DNA from: Bos javanicus
Taxonomy: Eukaryota; Chordata; Mammalia; Artiodactyla; Bovidae
DNA length: 64,000 nucleotides
Reading direction: 5' to 3'
Assembly: GCF_032452875.1 (NCBI RefSeq)
Contig: NC_083884.1
Coordinates: 19,609,501-19,673,500, forward strand
Shown here: positions 35,401 to 46,999 of the stretch, in pieces
Numbering within the stretch: the first letter of the stretch is position 1
Layout: each line of letters opens with the position of its first letter
Translations under genes and position numbers: made by a program
The notes under the pieces: generated by a model
Told to the model about the DNA's origin: nothing
What the model saw: the letters and a program-made list of their open reading frames with translations, nothing else
Database searches by the model: none

Positions 35401-36555
35401 GAATATAATGAAATAGTTTTTCCTTTATTTTAGGCTATGGAGGTAAGAAATTCAGTAGTTTTTTGCAGTTCAGAGTTCCTCTAAAAATAGGACTTATTCA
35501 AGGTTATTTTTTAGAGTAGAATTTTCATCTGAAATGGGATTTTTCAGAATTTACAGTTTTCACAATAGTCTGGTTTAGATAAATTACCAGATGGTTTTAG
35601 TGCAATCTTAAAAACTATATTAATTCCATTAATACAAGGTGAAGACACCTGTTAAAAATCATTATCTTTATTGCCCAGTGTTTCTCTAGAATTTGATGAT
35701 ACAAAGTAAGGTCTCATGAATAACACTTAATTCTGTTTTCATCATTATGCATAGTTATGTTACTACTTTATCTGCATACATACAGAATCTAATCCATTAA
35801 TTGTAATTATAATTTTATTTTAATTACTAAAGTGTTGTATTTTTGAAACTACCCTGGAGGGTCATTTCATTTCCTCAGGTAGTAAGCAAATAGCCATTTC
35901 TCACCCTTATTAAAATAACTTGTTTTTTCTTTTCAATGTAAAAAAATTAGTAATAGTGATAATTGTTCTTGGTATTTAATTAATGCATTGCATGTTTGGT
36001 TTTGTTAATGAAACATTTTTATTTTTCCTGTTTTTTCTTGCTTCTAGACCTTTCTCTTATTTAGAGGCAAACACATACTTAGCTGATTAACAGTACCCTT
36101 TAATCTTTCCACAATGTATTTCTTGATGTCTGTGTTAATCTTTAAATAAGCTTCTTTTTCAATTTCAATATACTGGAAACAAGTCCATTTAGCTTATTAA
36201 TGACTTATTTATTGACACCTATTTTCTTGTTGGATTAAAAAAATAATTATATTGACATATGCTTGATAAACTTCTTAGTAAATCACTTCAATGTTCTTAT
36301 CTTTCTGTCTTCAATTTACGATAATGAAAATCAGTCTTCTGTAGGTACACTAAAATGTAACTTTTTCCTACTGAATCTTAATAACCTTCCTGCATCTGTT
36401 ACCTAGAATGCAATGATTATTTCTTCTTGTTTCAGAAGAAGTTGGTAACGTCTATATTCATTGTCTCCTAAAGTATCCCCAATTTTTCAACATCTTTATT
36501 CAGTCTCATTTGAATTTGTGAGAACTTGAGCTTTTCTTTGAAATACATGTATGGA
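35401..36555. other. No recognisable feature (AT-rich)
   Basis: Strongly AT-rich DNA in which I recognise no repeat or gene. Confidence 0.45.
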
Positions 36556-36559
36556 AATT

Positions 36560-37705
36560 AATGAGTACTGGAGAAAATACTTGGAAGTCATATATCTGTA
36601 AAAGAACTGATATCTAGGATATAGAGATAACCCTCAAACCTCAAGAGTAAAGAAACAAGCAATTCAATTAGAAAATGGGCAGAAGACATGGACAGAACAT
36701 TTCACCAAAGAGAAAATGTGGCAGGCAAATAAGCACACATACCCCAAACTGTTCAACGATAGAACCATTAGGGAAGTGCAAATTAGACCACAGGGAGCTC
36801 TCACTACACACACACACTAGAACAGCTAAAATCCAAAACAGTGACAGCATCAAATGCTGGCAAGGATGTGGAGAAACTGGGTTAGTCATGTATCACTGGG
36901 AAATATAAATTGATACAAGCATTCTGGATAATAGTCTGATTTCTTTTTTTATACAACTAAATATGCACTTAGCATAAGCCCTGGAATTACACCCATGGCA
37001 TTAAGTACAGAGAAATAAAAATCTATATTCAAATGAAAACTTGTACATCAACTTGTACAACAGCATTATTTGTGATAACCCCAGCCTGGAAACAACCCAA
37101 ATGACACTCGGTAGATGAGTGGTTAAACAGACCTTGGTACATCCATACAATGAAATACTATTCAGCAATGAAGAGGAATAAACTATTGATAATACAGCTT
37201 GGATGGATCTGAAGGGCATTTTGCTCAATGGGGGGAAATCAGTCTCAAAATATATACATGCTATATGATTAATTTATGTTAGATTCCCAAAATGATAAAA
37301 CTTGAGACAGAACAGTGGTGGCTGGAGGACAGAAATAGCATTGAGAGGATATTGAGTGGGTATAAATATAAAGCAATGTAATAGTATGAGCGAGTCCCCC
37401 TGTGTGATGGAACAGGTCAGAAACACAAATTTTACATGGAGTCAAATTGCATAGAAACGTGAACACACACATACAGAGGAAAGCATATAAACACTAATGA
37501 AAGCTCAGTAAGTTCTGCTGTCTAGCAAATAGTATTGTCCCAATATAAATTTCCTGGTTTGATAAGGTAGAATGGTTACACAACATACAACATTAGAGAA
37601 GCCGGGGGAAAGGATGAAAGAATTCTATATACTGTTTCTATACACTGTTTTTGTAACTTCTCATGAACCTACAATCATTTTAAGGTACAAATTAAAATAA
37701 TGAAT
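36560..37705 (+). mobile_element. Old L1 (L1M-class), ORF2 end and 3' UTR
   Basis: Blocks 'AGAAAATGGGCAGAAGACAT', 'AATGCTGGCAAGGATGTGGA' and 'ACAATGAAATACTATTCAGC' follow L1 ORF2. The 3' UTR signature ('GACAGAACAGTGGTGGCTGG', 'TCTATACACTGTTTTTGTAA') follows from about 37290. All frames are broken. Confidence 0.8.
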
Positions 37706-37718
37706 ACTAGAGAACTTA

Positions 37719-37993
37719 CAGAGAAGGCAATGGCAGCCCACTCCAGTACTCTTGCCTGGAAAACCCCATGGACAGAGGAGCCTGGTAGGCTGCAGTCCAT
37801 GGGGTCGAGAAGAGTCGGACACGACTGAATGACTTCACTTTCACTTTTCACTTTCATGCATTGGAGAAGGCAATGGCAACCCACTCCAGTGTTCTTGCCT
37901 GAAGAATCCCAGGGACGGGGGAGCCTGGTGGGCTGCCGTCTATGGGGTCACACAGAGTCGGACACGACTGAAGTGACTTAGCATAGCATAGCA
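37719..37993 (+). repeat. BOV-A2 SINE, full length, (AGCAT)n tail
   Basis: A 275-bp two-module BOV-A2. The 11-mer TAGAGAACTTA is present at 37708-37718 and 37994-38004. The tail at 37979-37993 is an AGCAT pentamer run where other copies carry (AGC)n. Confidence 0.95.
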
Positions 37994-38004
37994 TAGAGAA
38001 CTTA

Positions 38005-38640
38005 AACCTACTAGCTAGCCGTTTCATTCATGAAATATAATTATTTTTATTGCATCTGCAAATCACAGCACAGGATTACTTGTGAATTTATTACGGCTTA
38101 CTATGATAAAATGAAACTAGAAATAAACACTAGACTCATAGCATATTTGCCTTGTCACATGGAGCAGAACCATACTTTCAGCGTCTGCCCTCTTGGGAGG
38201 AAGGGTAAAGGAGTTAGGATTGGGGTTTAATATGAGAAGTTGTTACTTGATCTATAAATTAGTAGGAAGTTTATGGAAAACAGGGAGTCCATGCATCACG
38301 GTAATTAGTGCTACCTGCTGCAACAAGCAAACTCATGAAATATCAGTGGCTTACCATGGTGAAGGTGGCATCCTGTAGGATGTTTATAAAAGCCAGGCCT
38401 AGCAGTAGCTTTCATCACTTTGCTAACATGCCCTGGGCCAGAACCTTGTCACCTGGCAAGCTGACTTCAAGGGAGGCTGCAGTCTGTGAAGGGACACGTG
38501 AATATTTTGTGAGCACTAATGGTCTCTGCCACAAAGAGGGTGACCTTTGATTTGTGATAGGAATAGTGACGGAGTCACTGATGTTGTCTTGATTATACTT
38601 AAAAGTACGTTATTCTAAAAGACAAACTTAAAAGTTATGC
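38005..38640. other. No assigned feature; possible old repeat at 38295-38535
   Basis: 'GAAATATCAGTGGCTTACCA' and 'AATGGTCTCTGCCACAAAGA' recall the ends of a common old mammalian repeat, but I could not name it. The remainder is unassigned. Confidence 0.35.
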
Positions 38641-38641
38641 T

Positions 38642-38798
38642 TGGGGCTGGTGCACTGGGAGGACCCAGAGGGAGGGTATGGGGAGGGAGGAGGGAGAAGG
38701 GTTCAGGATGGGGAACACAGATATACCTGTGGTGGATTCATTTCGATATTTGGCAAAACTAATACAATATTGTAAAGTTTAAAAATAAAATTAAAAAA
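38642..38798 (+). mobile_element. Ruminant L1 3' end, 12-bp target duplication
   Basis: The last 155 bases of the ruminant L1, including the G-rich tract 'TGGGGAGGGAGGAGGGAGAA'. The 12-mer AAAAGTTATGCT is at 38630-38641 and 38799-38810. Confidence 0.95.
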
Positions 38799-39067
38799 AA
38801 AAGTTATGCTATTGAGTAAGTATATGGTCAATATCGTCTCAAGTTTTCTTTCTGCTGCTAATGAAATGCTCTTTCCCTTGTAAATTGAGACTCTCATTGA
38901 GGGAATAATTTGTGCCACAGGTTCTTTAAAATATATCCAATTTTAAAGCATAACCCATAGCCTTCTGTAGTCAGTAGTCACCTTGTTACTGTCTCCTGAT
39001 GCTCCTTATGATGAATAAATTTGAATGGAAATTTAGAGTTAGAAAGAACTTCAAACTGACCTAGACC

Positions 39068-39152
39068 AAAAGTGAAAAGTGAAAGTGAAAGTCGTTCAGT
39101 CAGTTCTGAGTCTTTGCAACCCCATGGACTAGACAGTCCATTGAATTCTCCA
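39068..39152 (-). repeat. Bov-tA SINE fragment (antisense)
   Basis: 'GTGAAAAGTGAAAGTGAAAG' and 'TTGCAACCCCATGGACTAGA' are the antisense SINE 3' end. GACCTAGACC (39058-39067) and GACCTAGCCC (39153-39162) probably mark the duplicated target, with one change. Confidence 0.85.
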
Positions 39153-39162
39153 GACCTAGCCC

Positions 39163-40464
39163 AAACTCCCCAGTTAATATTTACCAATTTGCCTAATGTG
39201 AGGCACCAGAAGCTAGTTTTGTTGTATCTAAATCTAGCCCTCTTTCCCTTTTACACATAGTTTTTGAGAACAACATAATGGCAGGTGGATGACTGCATGA
39301 ATATAGTTCTACACTCTCCTCTGAAAGCCGTGGGACATAAACAGCTAACCTTGGGGCTTGAATCGGCTTGAGTAGGCTCAGAGGTTTCCCTCAAGGCCAC
39401 CATCCCCCTTAGAGTCTCCTCTGTGTCTACACTGGTGCTGGAAATTCAGGGGGACTTCTTGGGGCTGAGGAATTGTGGGGTGTTGTATGGAACTAAGGGG
39501 AACGAAGAAGAGCCGAGGTGATGTCCTTGTTCTCTTTCTCTTGCCATTCTTTGGGTTACTGCTATCCCCAAAGTGAGTGACCAGTAGACAAAGAAAATTA
39601 GTAATGCGCTAAGGATATACAGCCACTAGGTAGACAAAGGAATGTAGTACTGATGATAATCTTCCACGAACTCCCCCCCGTCTTCCATTTTAGTAAAAAG
39701 CAGGCATGAGCTGCTAAATGTTTGCAATTGCTTTTCTAAAAAAAAAAAAATTACACACACATTTTGTCATGCATTTTACTGATAGCGAATTGATTCTTAC
39801 AGAACGCTTTTGTTGACATTTAACAAAAAGATATCTATGGTTGCAATTGATGAACAATCACAATCCCAACACGCATGCTGGTTATTTTTATTTAATGACT
39901 GAGATGGACGTGAAGCAACAGCGGTGTGTGTTGGAACTTCACTCATTTATTGGTGACACAGTGACTTCTTTGTTGAGTCACATAAAGGGTTTTGAATACT
40001 AGAAAAATATTTCCCCAATATTTTGTGCTTTTACAATGTCAAACCACATTGTAAAAGCACAGAACCACATACCTGTATGTTCAAACGATACATATTCTCT
40101 ATCACTTAAGTCTAGACAAGCAACAAAATGATACACCAAGCTCTGATTTGTTAGCATTTTCCAATTTCTGTGTTGTGAATAATCCTATTATGGCTGATTT
40201 CAGGCTACTAATGTGACATCACTAAATGTACAGTTAGGAAGAAGACAGCACACCATTGTGTGATATTTACATCATACAGATATCATAAATGTAAATAACT
40301 TTGAAAACTTATTATATACATAACTTCATCCCTAATGATGAAATACAGTAAACTAATCAGTGTTGAATATTGTTTTTGTTTTTAATATAAATTATTTGGT
40401 TGCAAGTTGTGTAATTTAACTTTAATGTTTAACAACCAGCTCACCAAATCCCTGGGCCAGTATG
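39163..40464. other. No assigned feature apart from a hairpin
   Basis: Unassigned DNA with an A-rich run near 39740. A perfect inverted repeat at 40024-40061 is listed separately. Confidence 0.4.
40024..40061. repeat. Perfect 16-bp inverted repeat with 6-base loop
   Basis: Bases 40024-40039 (TGTGCTTTTACAATGT) and 40046-40061 are exact reverse complements around the loop CAAACC. The DNA or RNA could form a hairpin. No known repeat family or microRNA is recognised. Confidence 0.9.
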
Positions 40465-40645
40465 AGCCAGCTCCAGCTCACCACTAGATAGGGCAAATCC
40501 ATCTTTCCCATTGTTCATGCCCAAAAACTTGGAGTCATCCTTTTCTCTCTCTCTCTATTTTTTGGATAGTCCACACTGTCTTTTTCTGTGTAGTCCACAC
40601 CCTGTCCATCAGCAATTTCTATTGATTCAGTGCCTTGTTTTCCTA
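40465..40645 (+). repeat. L2 LINE fragment
   Basis: 'CAAAAACTTGGAGTCATCCT' and 'CCTGTCCATCAGCAATTTCT' match the L2 coding region as also seen at 44104-44170. A (CT)n run sits inside. The long BovB abuts its right end. Confidence 0.6.
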
Positions 40646-40658
40646 CACTACAGAGAAA

Positions 40659-41567
40659 ATGAAAGAAATTAGAGGCAACCTTAACTCAGATGATCATTAT
40701 ATCTACTACTGCGGGCAGGAATCCCTCAGAAGAAATGGAGTAGCCATCATGGTCAACAAAAGAGTCCAAAATGCAGTACTTGGATGCAATCTCAAAAACG
40801 ACAGAATGATCTCTGTTTGTTTCCAAGGGAAACCATTCAATATCACAGTAATCCAAGTCTATGCCCCAACCAGTAACACTGAAGAAGCTGAAGTTGAACA
40901 GTTCTATGAAGACCTACAAGACCTTTTAGAACTAACACCCAAAAAAGATGTCCTTTTCATTATAGGGGACTGGAATGCAAAAGTAGGAAGTCAAGAAACA
41001 CCTGGAGTAACAGGCAAATTTGGCCTTGGAATATGGAATGAAGCCGGGCAAAGACTAATAGAGTTTTGCCAAGAAAATGCACTGGTCATAACGAGCACCC
41101 TCTTCCAACAACACAAGAGAAGACTCCATACATGGACATCACCAGATAGTCAACACCGAAATCAGATTGATTATATTCTTTGCAGCCAAAGATGGAGAAG
41201 CTCTATACAGTCAGCAAAAACAAGACCAGGAGCTGACTGTGGCTCAGACCATGAACTCCTTATTGCCAAATTCAGACTTAAATTGAAGAAAGTAGGGAAA
41301 ACCACTAGACCATTCAGGTATGACCTAAATCAAATCCCTTATGATTATACAGTGGAAGTGAGAAATAGATTTAAGGGCCTAGATCTGATAGATAGAGTGC
41401 CTGATGAACTATGGACAGAGGTTCGTGACATTGTACAGGAGACAGGGATCAAGACCATCCCCATGGAAAAGAAATGCAAAAAAAGCAAAATGGCTGGCTG
41501 GGGAGGCCTTACAAATAGCTGTGAAAAGAAGAGAAGTGAAAAGCAAAGGAGAAAAGGAAAGATATAA
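40659..41567 (+). pseudogene. BovB endonuclease domain remnant
   Basis: The frame runs open for about 300 codons and carries the second half of an apurinic-type (APE-like) endonuclease: 'GDWNAKVG' with its catalytic Asp and Asn, 'QIDYILCSQRW' and the terminal 'SDHELLIAKF' with the catalytic Asp-His pair. In this family the domain nicks the target DNA for reverse transcription. The N-terminal residues of the fold are lost to 5' truncation. The frame then shifts inside a run of seven A's near 41478-41484 and reads to a stop at 41567. The true start lies upstream of the truncation. Confidence 0.85.
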
Positions 41568-41772
41568 GCATCTGAATGCAAAGTTCCAAAGAATAGCAAG
41601 AAGAGATAAGAAAGCCTTCCTCAGCGATCAATGCAAAGAAATAGAGGAAAACAACAGAATGGGAAAGATTAGGGATCTCTTCAAGAAAATCAGAGATAAC
41701 AAAGGAACATGCAAAGATGGGCTCGATAAAGGACAGAAATGGTATGGACCTAACAGAAGCAGAAGATATTAA
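41475..41772 (+). pseudogene. BovB linker region after first frameshift
   Basis: After the A-run frameshift, the family protein continues in the next frame with the basic segment 'VKRREVKSKGEKERYKHLNA', which joins endonuclease and reverse transcriptase. This frame ends near 41709-41717, where a further indel moves the coding into the third frame. The stretch up to 41772 is out of frame. Confidence 0.75.
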
Positions 41773-43165
41773 GAAGAGATGGCAAGAATACACAGAAGAA
41801 CTGTACAAAAAAGATCTTCACGACCCAGATAATCACGATGGTGTGATCACTGACCTAGAGCCAGACATCCTGGAATGTGAAGTCAAGTGGGCCTTAGAAA
41901 GCATCACTACGAACAAAGCTAGTGGAGGTGATGGAATTCCATTTGAGCTATTTCAAATCCTGAAAGATGATGCTGTGAAAGTGCTGCACTTAATATGCCA
42001 GCCAATTTGGAAAACTCAGCAGTGGCCACAGGACTGGAAAAGGTCAGTTTACTTTCCAATCCCAAAGAAAGGCAATGCCAAAGACTGCTCAAACTACTGC
42101 ACAATTGTACTTATCTCACATGCTAGTAAAGTAATGCTCAAAATTCTCCAAGCCAGGCTTCAGCAATATGTGAACCGTGAACTTCCAGATGTTCAAGCTG
42201 GTTTTTGGAAAGGCAGAGGAACCAGAGATCAAATTGCCAACATCCTCTGGATCATGGAAAAAGCAAGAGAGTTCCAGAAAAGCATCTATTTCTGCTTCAT
42301 TGACTATGCCAAAGCCTTTGACTGTGTGGATCACAATAAACTGTGGAAAATTCTGAAAGAGATGGGAATACCAGACCACCTGATCTGCCTCTTGAGAAAT
42401 CTGTATACAGGTCAGGAAGCAACAGTTAGAACTGGACATGGAACAACAGACTGGTTCCAAATAGGAAAAGGAGTTTGTCAAGGATGTATATTGTCACCCT
42501 GTTTATTTAACTTATATGCAGAGTACATCATGAGAAATGCTGGACTGGAAGAAACACAAGCTGGAATCAAGATTGCCGGGAGAAATATCAATCACCTCAG
42601 ATATGCAAATGACACCACCCTGATGGCAGAAAGTGAAGAGGAACTCAAAAGCCTCTTGATGAAAGTGAAAGAGGAGAGTGAAAAAGTTGGCCTAAAGCTC
42701 AACATTCAGAAAACGAAGATCATGGCATCCAGTCCCATCACTTCATGGGAAATAGATGGGGAGACAGTGGAAACAGTGTCAGACTTTATTTTTGGGGGCT
42801 CCAAAATCACTGCAGATGGTGACTGCAGCCATGAAATTAAAAGACGCTTCCTCCTTGGAAGGAAAGTTATGACCAACCTAGATAGCATATTCAAAAGCAG
42901 AGACATTACTTGGCCAACAAAGGTTCGTCTAGTCAAGGCTATGGTTTTTCCTGTGGTCATGTATGGATGTCAGAGTTGGACTGTGAAGAAGGCTGAGCGC
43001 CAAAGAATTGATGCTTTTGAAGTGTGGTGTTGGAGAAGACTCTTGAGAGTCCCTTGGCCTGCAAGGAGATCCAACCAGTCCATTCTGAAGGAGATCAGCC
43101 CTGGGATTTCTTTGGAAGGACTGATGCTAAAGCTGAAACTCCAGTACTTTGGCCACCTCATGTGA
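41717..43165 (+). pseudogene. BovB reverse transcriptase remnant, YAND active site
   Basis: The frame is open for 482 codons. It includes motif A 'CFIDYAKAFD', 'QGCILSPCLFNL' and, at residues 296-299 (bases 42602-42613), YAND in place of the YADD seen in the copy at 3921-3932. The change removes one of the two catalytic aspartates, so polymerase activity is expected to be lost. A TGA at 43163-43165 stands where the copy at 34389 has CGA, consistent with decay of a methylated CpG. The same frame stays open after that stop to about 43372. Confidence 0.88.
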
Positions 43166-44363
43166 AGAGTTGACTCCTTGGAAAAGACTCGGATGCTGGG
43201 AGGGATTGGGGGCAGGAGGAGAAGGGGACGACAGAGGATGAGATGGCTGGATGGCATCACTGACTCAATGGATGTGAGTCTGAGTGAACTCTGGGAGTTG
43301 GTGATGGACAGGGAGGCCTGGCGTGCTGCGATTCATGGGGTCACGAAGAGTCAGACACGATTGAGCAACTGATCTGATCTTATGTACATTCCAGTGGCCA
43401 CATTAATTTACATCCATATCTGTAGCCATGTTCTCCTCTGTCCTTCCTGTGACAGAATCATAGGTGAACAATTCATGATATCTAAAGCTAGCCAACACCT
43501 TCACTGTGGAATAAATCAATTTCCTACTCAAGGGCATAGCTCCAGCAGTTCTTCCCATTTCCTAAGTCTACTGAATTATTCCCTTTAACTTGCCGATGTG
43601 CTGTTATTTTTAACCTCATTTTATCTATTTCCTTGCCAGCTTTGAGCCATTTTCTTTCTTCCATTTTGAAGAGAGAATTCTTAGAATTATCTATATTCAA
43701 TGTCTCCTATTCCTTTTCTCCCACTGTTTTGTGACTCTACTTCCTACTTCCTGCTTGCTGTCTCTCCATCTTCTTTGCTGATTCTTTCTCTTCTTCCCAG
43801 TCCTTTAATGTTGAAGTACCCTCAGGGCTTAGTGGTAGGTCATTTTCCCTAGCACCATTCATCCCCTTGATCACCTCAGAGTCTCAACACTTTAAATACC
43901 ATCAACATTCCAATGAGTCTATATCTCCAGCACAGACCCCTTGGCTGATGTCTTGACAAAACTCTACCCCATCTCCACTTGGGGCTCTTAAGAGACATTC
44001 CAAAGTCAAGTCTAAATCTGGGACTTGAGGTCGTCTTCTCCAGACTTTCTCCTTTTTATCCCTCCACTCTCTTAGTATATCTATTCTTTCATTGTCTTGG
44101 GACCAAAACTTGGGAGTCATTCTTGACTCTTCCATCTCACATGCCACATCCATCCCTTAGTAAGTTCTGTTGGCTTCACCTGCAACGTATGTCTAAAATG
44201 TCACCACTTTTTACCACCCCTTCTGCTATCACCTGACCTGAACTACCGTCACTTCTTATCTGGATTATTGTAATAGTTTTCCAGCTGGTTAGATTATCCT
44301 GACCTTCCTACAGTTGATTCTCTAAAACAGCTGTGATCCTATCAAACACAGTCAAGAGTAGCT

Positions 44364-44644
44364 TGGACTCTGTGGGAGAGGGAGAGGGTGGGATGATTTG
44401 GGAGAATGGCATTGAAATACGTATAATATCATATATGGAATGAGTCGCCAGTCCAGGTTCAATGCACGATACTGGATGCTTGGGGCTAGTGCACTGGGAC
44501 GACCCAGAGGGATGGTATGGGGAGGGAGGAGGGTTCAGGATGGGGAACACATGTATACATGTGGCGGATTCATTTCGATATTTGGCAAAACCAATACAAT
44601 AGTGTAAAGTTTAAAAATAAAATAAAATAAATTAAAAAAAAAAA
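44364..44644 (+). mobile_element. Ruminant L1 3' end nested in L2, 10-bp target duplication
   Basis: 281 bases of L1 3' UTR with poly(A). AAGAGTAGCT is present at 44354-44363 and 44645-44654. It contains the G-rich tract at about 44517-44545. Confidence 0.95.
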
Positions 44645-44840
44645 AAGAGTAGCTCCTCTGATCAAATCCCTTCAGTAGCTCTGATTTCATTCAGTAAGAG
44701 TCGGAGCTTCAGTGGCCTACAAGGCCTTATAGTATCTGCCTTTCAGCATGGTTCCTCTTTATCTCCTCCTTTCTCCTTTGCTTCTGCTTCTCCTGGGACA
44801 GAGTCAGCACACTCCATCACAGGGTCTTCACTAACTGCTC

Positions 44841-45221
44841 CTCAGTTCAGTTCAGTTCAGTCGCTCAGTCATGTCTGACTCTTTGCGACCCCATGAACTG
44901 CAGCATGCCAGGCCTCACTGTCCATCACCAACTCCTGGAGTTCACTCAAACTCACTCAAACTCACTCAAAATCATCGAGTCAGTGATACCATCTAGCCAT
45001 TTCATCCTGTCGTCCCCTTCTTCTCCTGCCCCCAAATCCCTCCCAGCATCAGTCTTTTCCAATGAGTCAACTCTTCGCATGAGGTGGCCAAAGTACTGGA
45101 GTTTCAGCTTTAGCATCATTCCTTCCAAAGAACACCCAGGTCTGATCTCCTTCAGAATGGACTGGTTGGATCTCCTTGCAGTCCAAGGGACTCTCAAGAG
45201 TCTTCTCCAGCACCACAGTTG
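44841..45221 (-). mobile_element. BovB LINE 3' fragment nested in L2
   Basis: The 8-mer AACTGCTC is present at 44833-44840 and 45222-45229. A decamer is repeated three times at about 44943-44971 (CTCAAACTCA units), a local expansion not seen in the other BovB copies here. The coding frame is broken. Confidence 0.94.
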
Positions 45222-45560
45222 AACTGCTCATAGGGAGCCTTATTTCCCAGATATTATCTTCATTAACTCTCTTACTTCCTTTAAGTATCTTTAGACACCT
45301 CACTATCTCAATGAGGCCTATCTTGACCACCTCACTTAATCATATGCTCTATGCTTTCCTCCAAGTCTCTTTACCAGCTTCTACTTTTTTCTCCATAGCA
45401 CAAATAAACTGCTAACATGCTAATTAACTGGTTTATGTTTATTGGCCATTACGTGCTTCATCCTTGTAAGACCAGGACGGTCATATTTTTGTTTTTTTTT
45501 TTTTTCCTCTGATGCAATGTCAGATCCTCTAGTAATAAATGCTAAATAAATATTTATGTT

Positions 45561-45950
45561 ATTTGGTTACATTTTGTGGATTCAGTGAAAGTGAAAATTC
45601 AGGTCCCCTCTTACAAAAATTATTGTGAATTTCAGGATGACCACATCAGGGCATTAAACCAAGTATGGGATCCTTCTAAATATGGGGCTCTGCATTCTTG
45701 AATGGGTTGAGTGGCCAAGAAGTTGGCTCTGAATGAATGAATGAACAGGTGGCTTTACTTTCAAAACACAAGCAGAATCTGACCACTGTTCATCACGTCT
45801 ACTGCTACCAGCATGGTACACACTATTGTTATTTCTTGCCCAAATAATGTGGTGACTTTCTAACTAGCCTCTTTTGGTCTATGCTTTTTTTTTTTTTTTA
45901 ATACTACAGAGGTTCTCATTTATACAGACTCTGGTGTAAATATTTCCCCA
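45561..45950. other. No recognisable feature
   Basis: Contains a (T)n run near 45886-45900. Otherwise unassigned. Confidence 0.4.
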
Positions 45951-45954
45951 AGAC

Positions 45955-46400
45955 TTGTGCAAGGTGGTGACCCTGAGACAGGCTTATGTAGTCTGGCTGC
46001 TGCTACCTTTTCTGAATGTACTGCCTTCTCACAGCCTCTTTACTTGCACCCTCTTCACTTGCTCTGCTGTGACCCCCCCTCACCTTGAGTTTCCCCTGCC
46101 TGGCATGTTCATCTCCCCAAGCTTTCACCTCCTTAAAGTCTTTGTTCTGTCTGCTTTTATTTATTGAAGATTTCCTTGACTACATAAAAATGCAATCTAT
46201 CCTGAATTTCTTAGTCGTTTTCCCTACCTTGTATCCTCTAAGTCATTGATCACTCTGACATTGTGCATTTCATTTGTCTTTTTCACCTCTATGAGGGCAG
46301 GGGCTGACTTCTGTCTTTTCCACCACTGTATCATCAGCATCCATAAAAGCGTCTTATGCATAGTAGGCATACAGCATGTTTGTTAAACAGATGAATGGAT
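45955..46400 (+). mobile_element. L2 LINE 3' end
   Basis: 'CCTGCCTGGCATGTTCATCT', 'GAAGATTTCCTTGACTACAT' and 'CTATGAGGGCAGGGGCTGAC' followed by 'GCATAGTAGGCATACAGCAT' are the L2 3' end in order. It is worn and without an open frame. Confidence 0.75.
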
Positions 46401-46860
46401 GACTAGAGGAAAGTACACCCAGAACAACAATTTTCCAGTGAAGCAGAACTGCGGAGGAAACAGATAATGTCGTAAGCTGAAAGGTATTGGCGCATGAGGG
46501 AGATTCAGTAACTGAATAAAGAGACACATTTTATCTAAGACAAGCAAATAAATCATGATTTCTCAACTTAAAATTTGGTAGATAAATTGAGAGGGAAATT
46601 AGTGAGATCAGAACTGGAGGCCTAGAAGTTCAAATGGAAGAAATAATGTGAATGCCACAGCAAAAATAAAAATAAATAAAAATAAATAAAAAATAAAAAT
46701 GGAAACCCTGAGGGAAAATATAACAGATTTGGTTGACATATTTGTATTTCCCAACAAACAAATGATAGGATTTCAGAGGAAGGAAAAAAAAAAACAACAC
46801 AACAGATGGAAGGGAGGTAAACAAAAGATTAAAAATATTTGGCTGATCTGAAAATAACAT
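46401..46860. other. Unassigned DNA interrupted by the L1 insertion
   Basis: A-rich repeats of AAATA type lie at about 46662-46700. The sequence continues at 55381 on the far side of the full-length L1. I could not name it. Confidence 0.4.
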
Positions 46861-46977
46861 TGACTCTGCAGTTTTTTTTTCTTCTAATTTTATTTTTAAA
46901 CTTTACATAATTGTATTAGTTTTGCCAAATATCAAAATGAATCTGCCACAGGTATACATGTGTTCCCCATCCTGAAC

Positions 46978-46999
46978 CCTCCTCCCTCCTCCCTCCCCA
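46978..46999 (-). other. G-rich tract in L1 3' UTR
   Basis: On the minus strand the tract reads as repeated GGGAGGAGG blocks, able in principle to form a G-quadruplex. The same tract is kept in the short L1 3' ends at 9113-9258, 38642-38798 and 44364-44644. G-rich polypurine tracts are a known trait of L1 3' UTRs. Confidence 0.7.

Larger units (their letters stand above)
40648..43380 (+). mobile_element. BovB LINE, longest copy (2.7 kb)
   Basis: This plus-strand copy holds most of the BovB coding region and ends with a GATCT-type tail. The 5' end, including the start of the endonuclease, is missing. The coding part is spread over three frames (40659-41567, about 41475-41772, 41717-43372) and carries an active-site change and a stop, so it is dead. 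No clear target duplication is visible. Confidence 0.95.
43381..45560 (+). mobile_element. L2 LINE, long 3' fragment with two nested insertions
   Basis: From about 43640 the sequence follows L2 on the plus strand: 'AATGAGTCTATATCTCCAGC', 'ACTTGGGAGTCATTCTTGAC', 'CTGGATTATTGTAATAG', 'GTGGCCTACAAGGCCTTATA', 'AATGAGGCCTATCTTGACCA'. It ends near 'TAATAAATGCTAAATAAAT'. An L1 3' end and a BovB 3' end interrupt it. The first 250 bases (43381-43640) are unassigned. All frames are broken. Confidence 0.75.
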
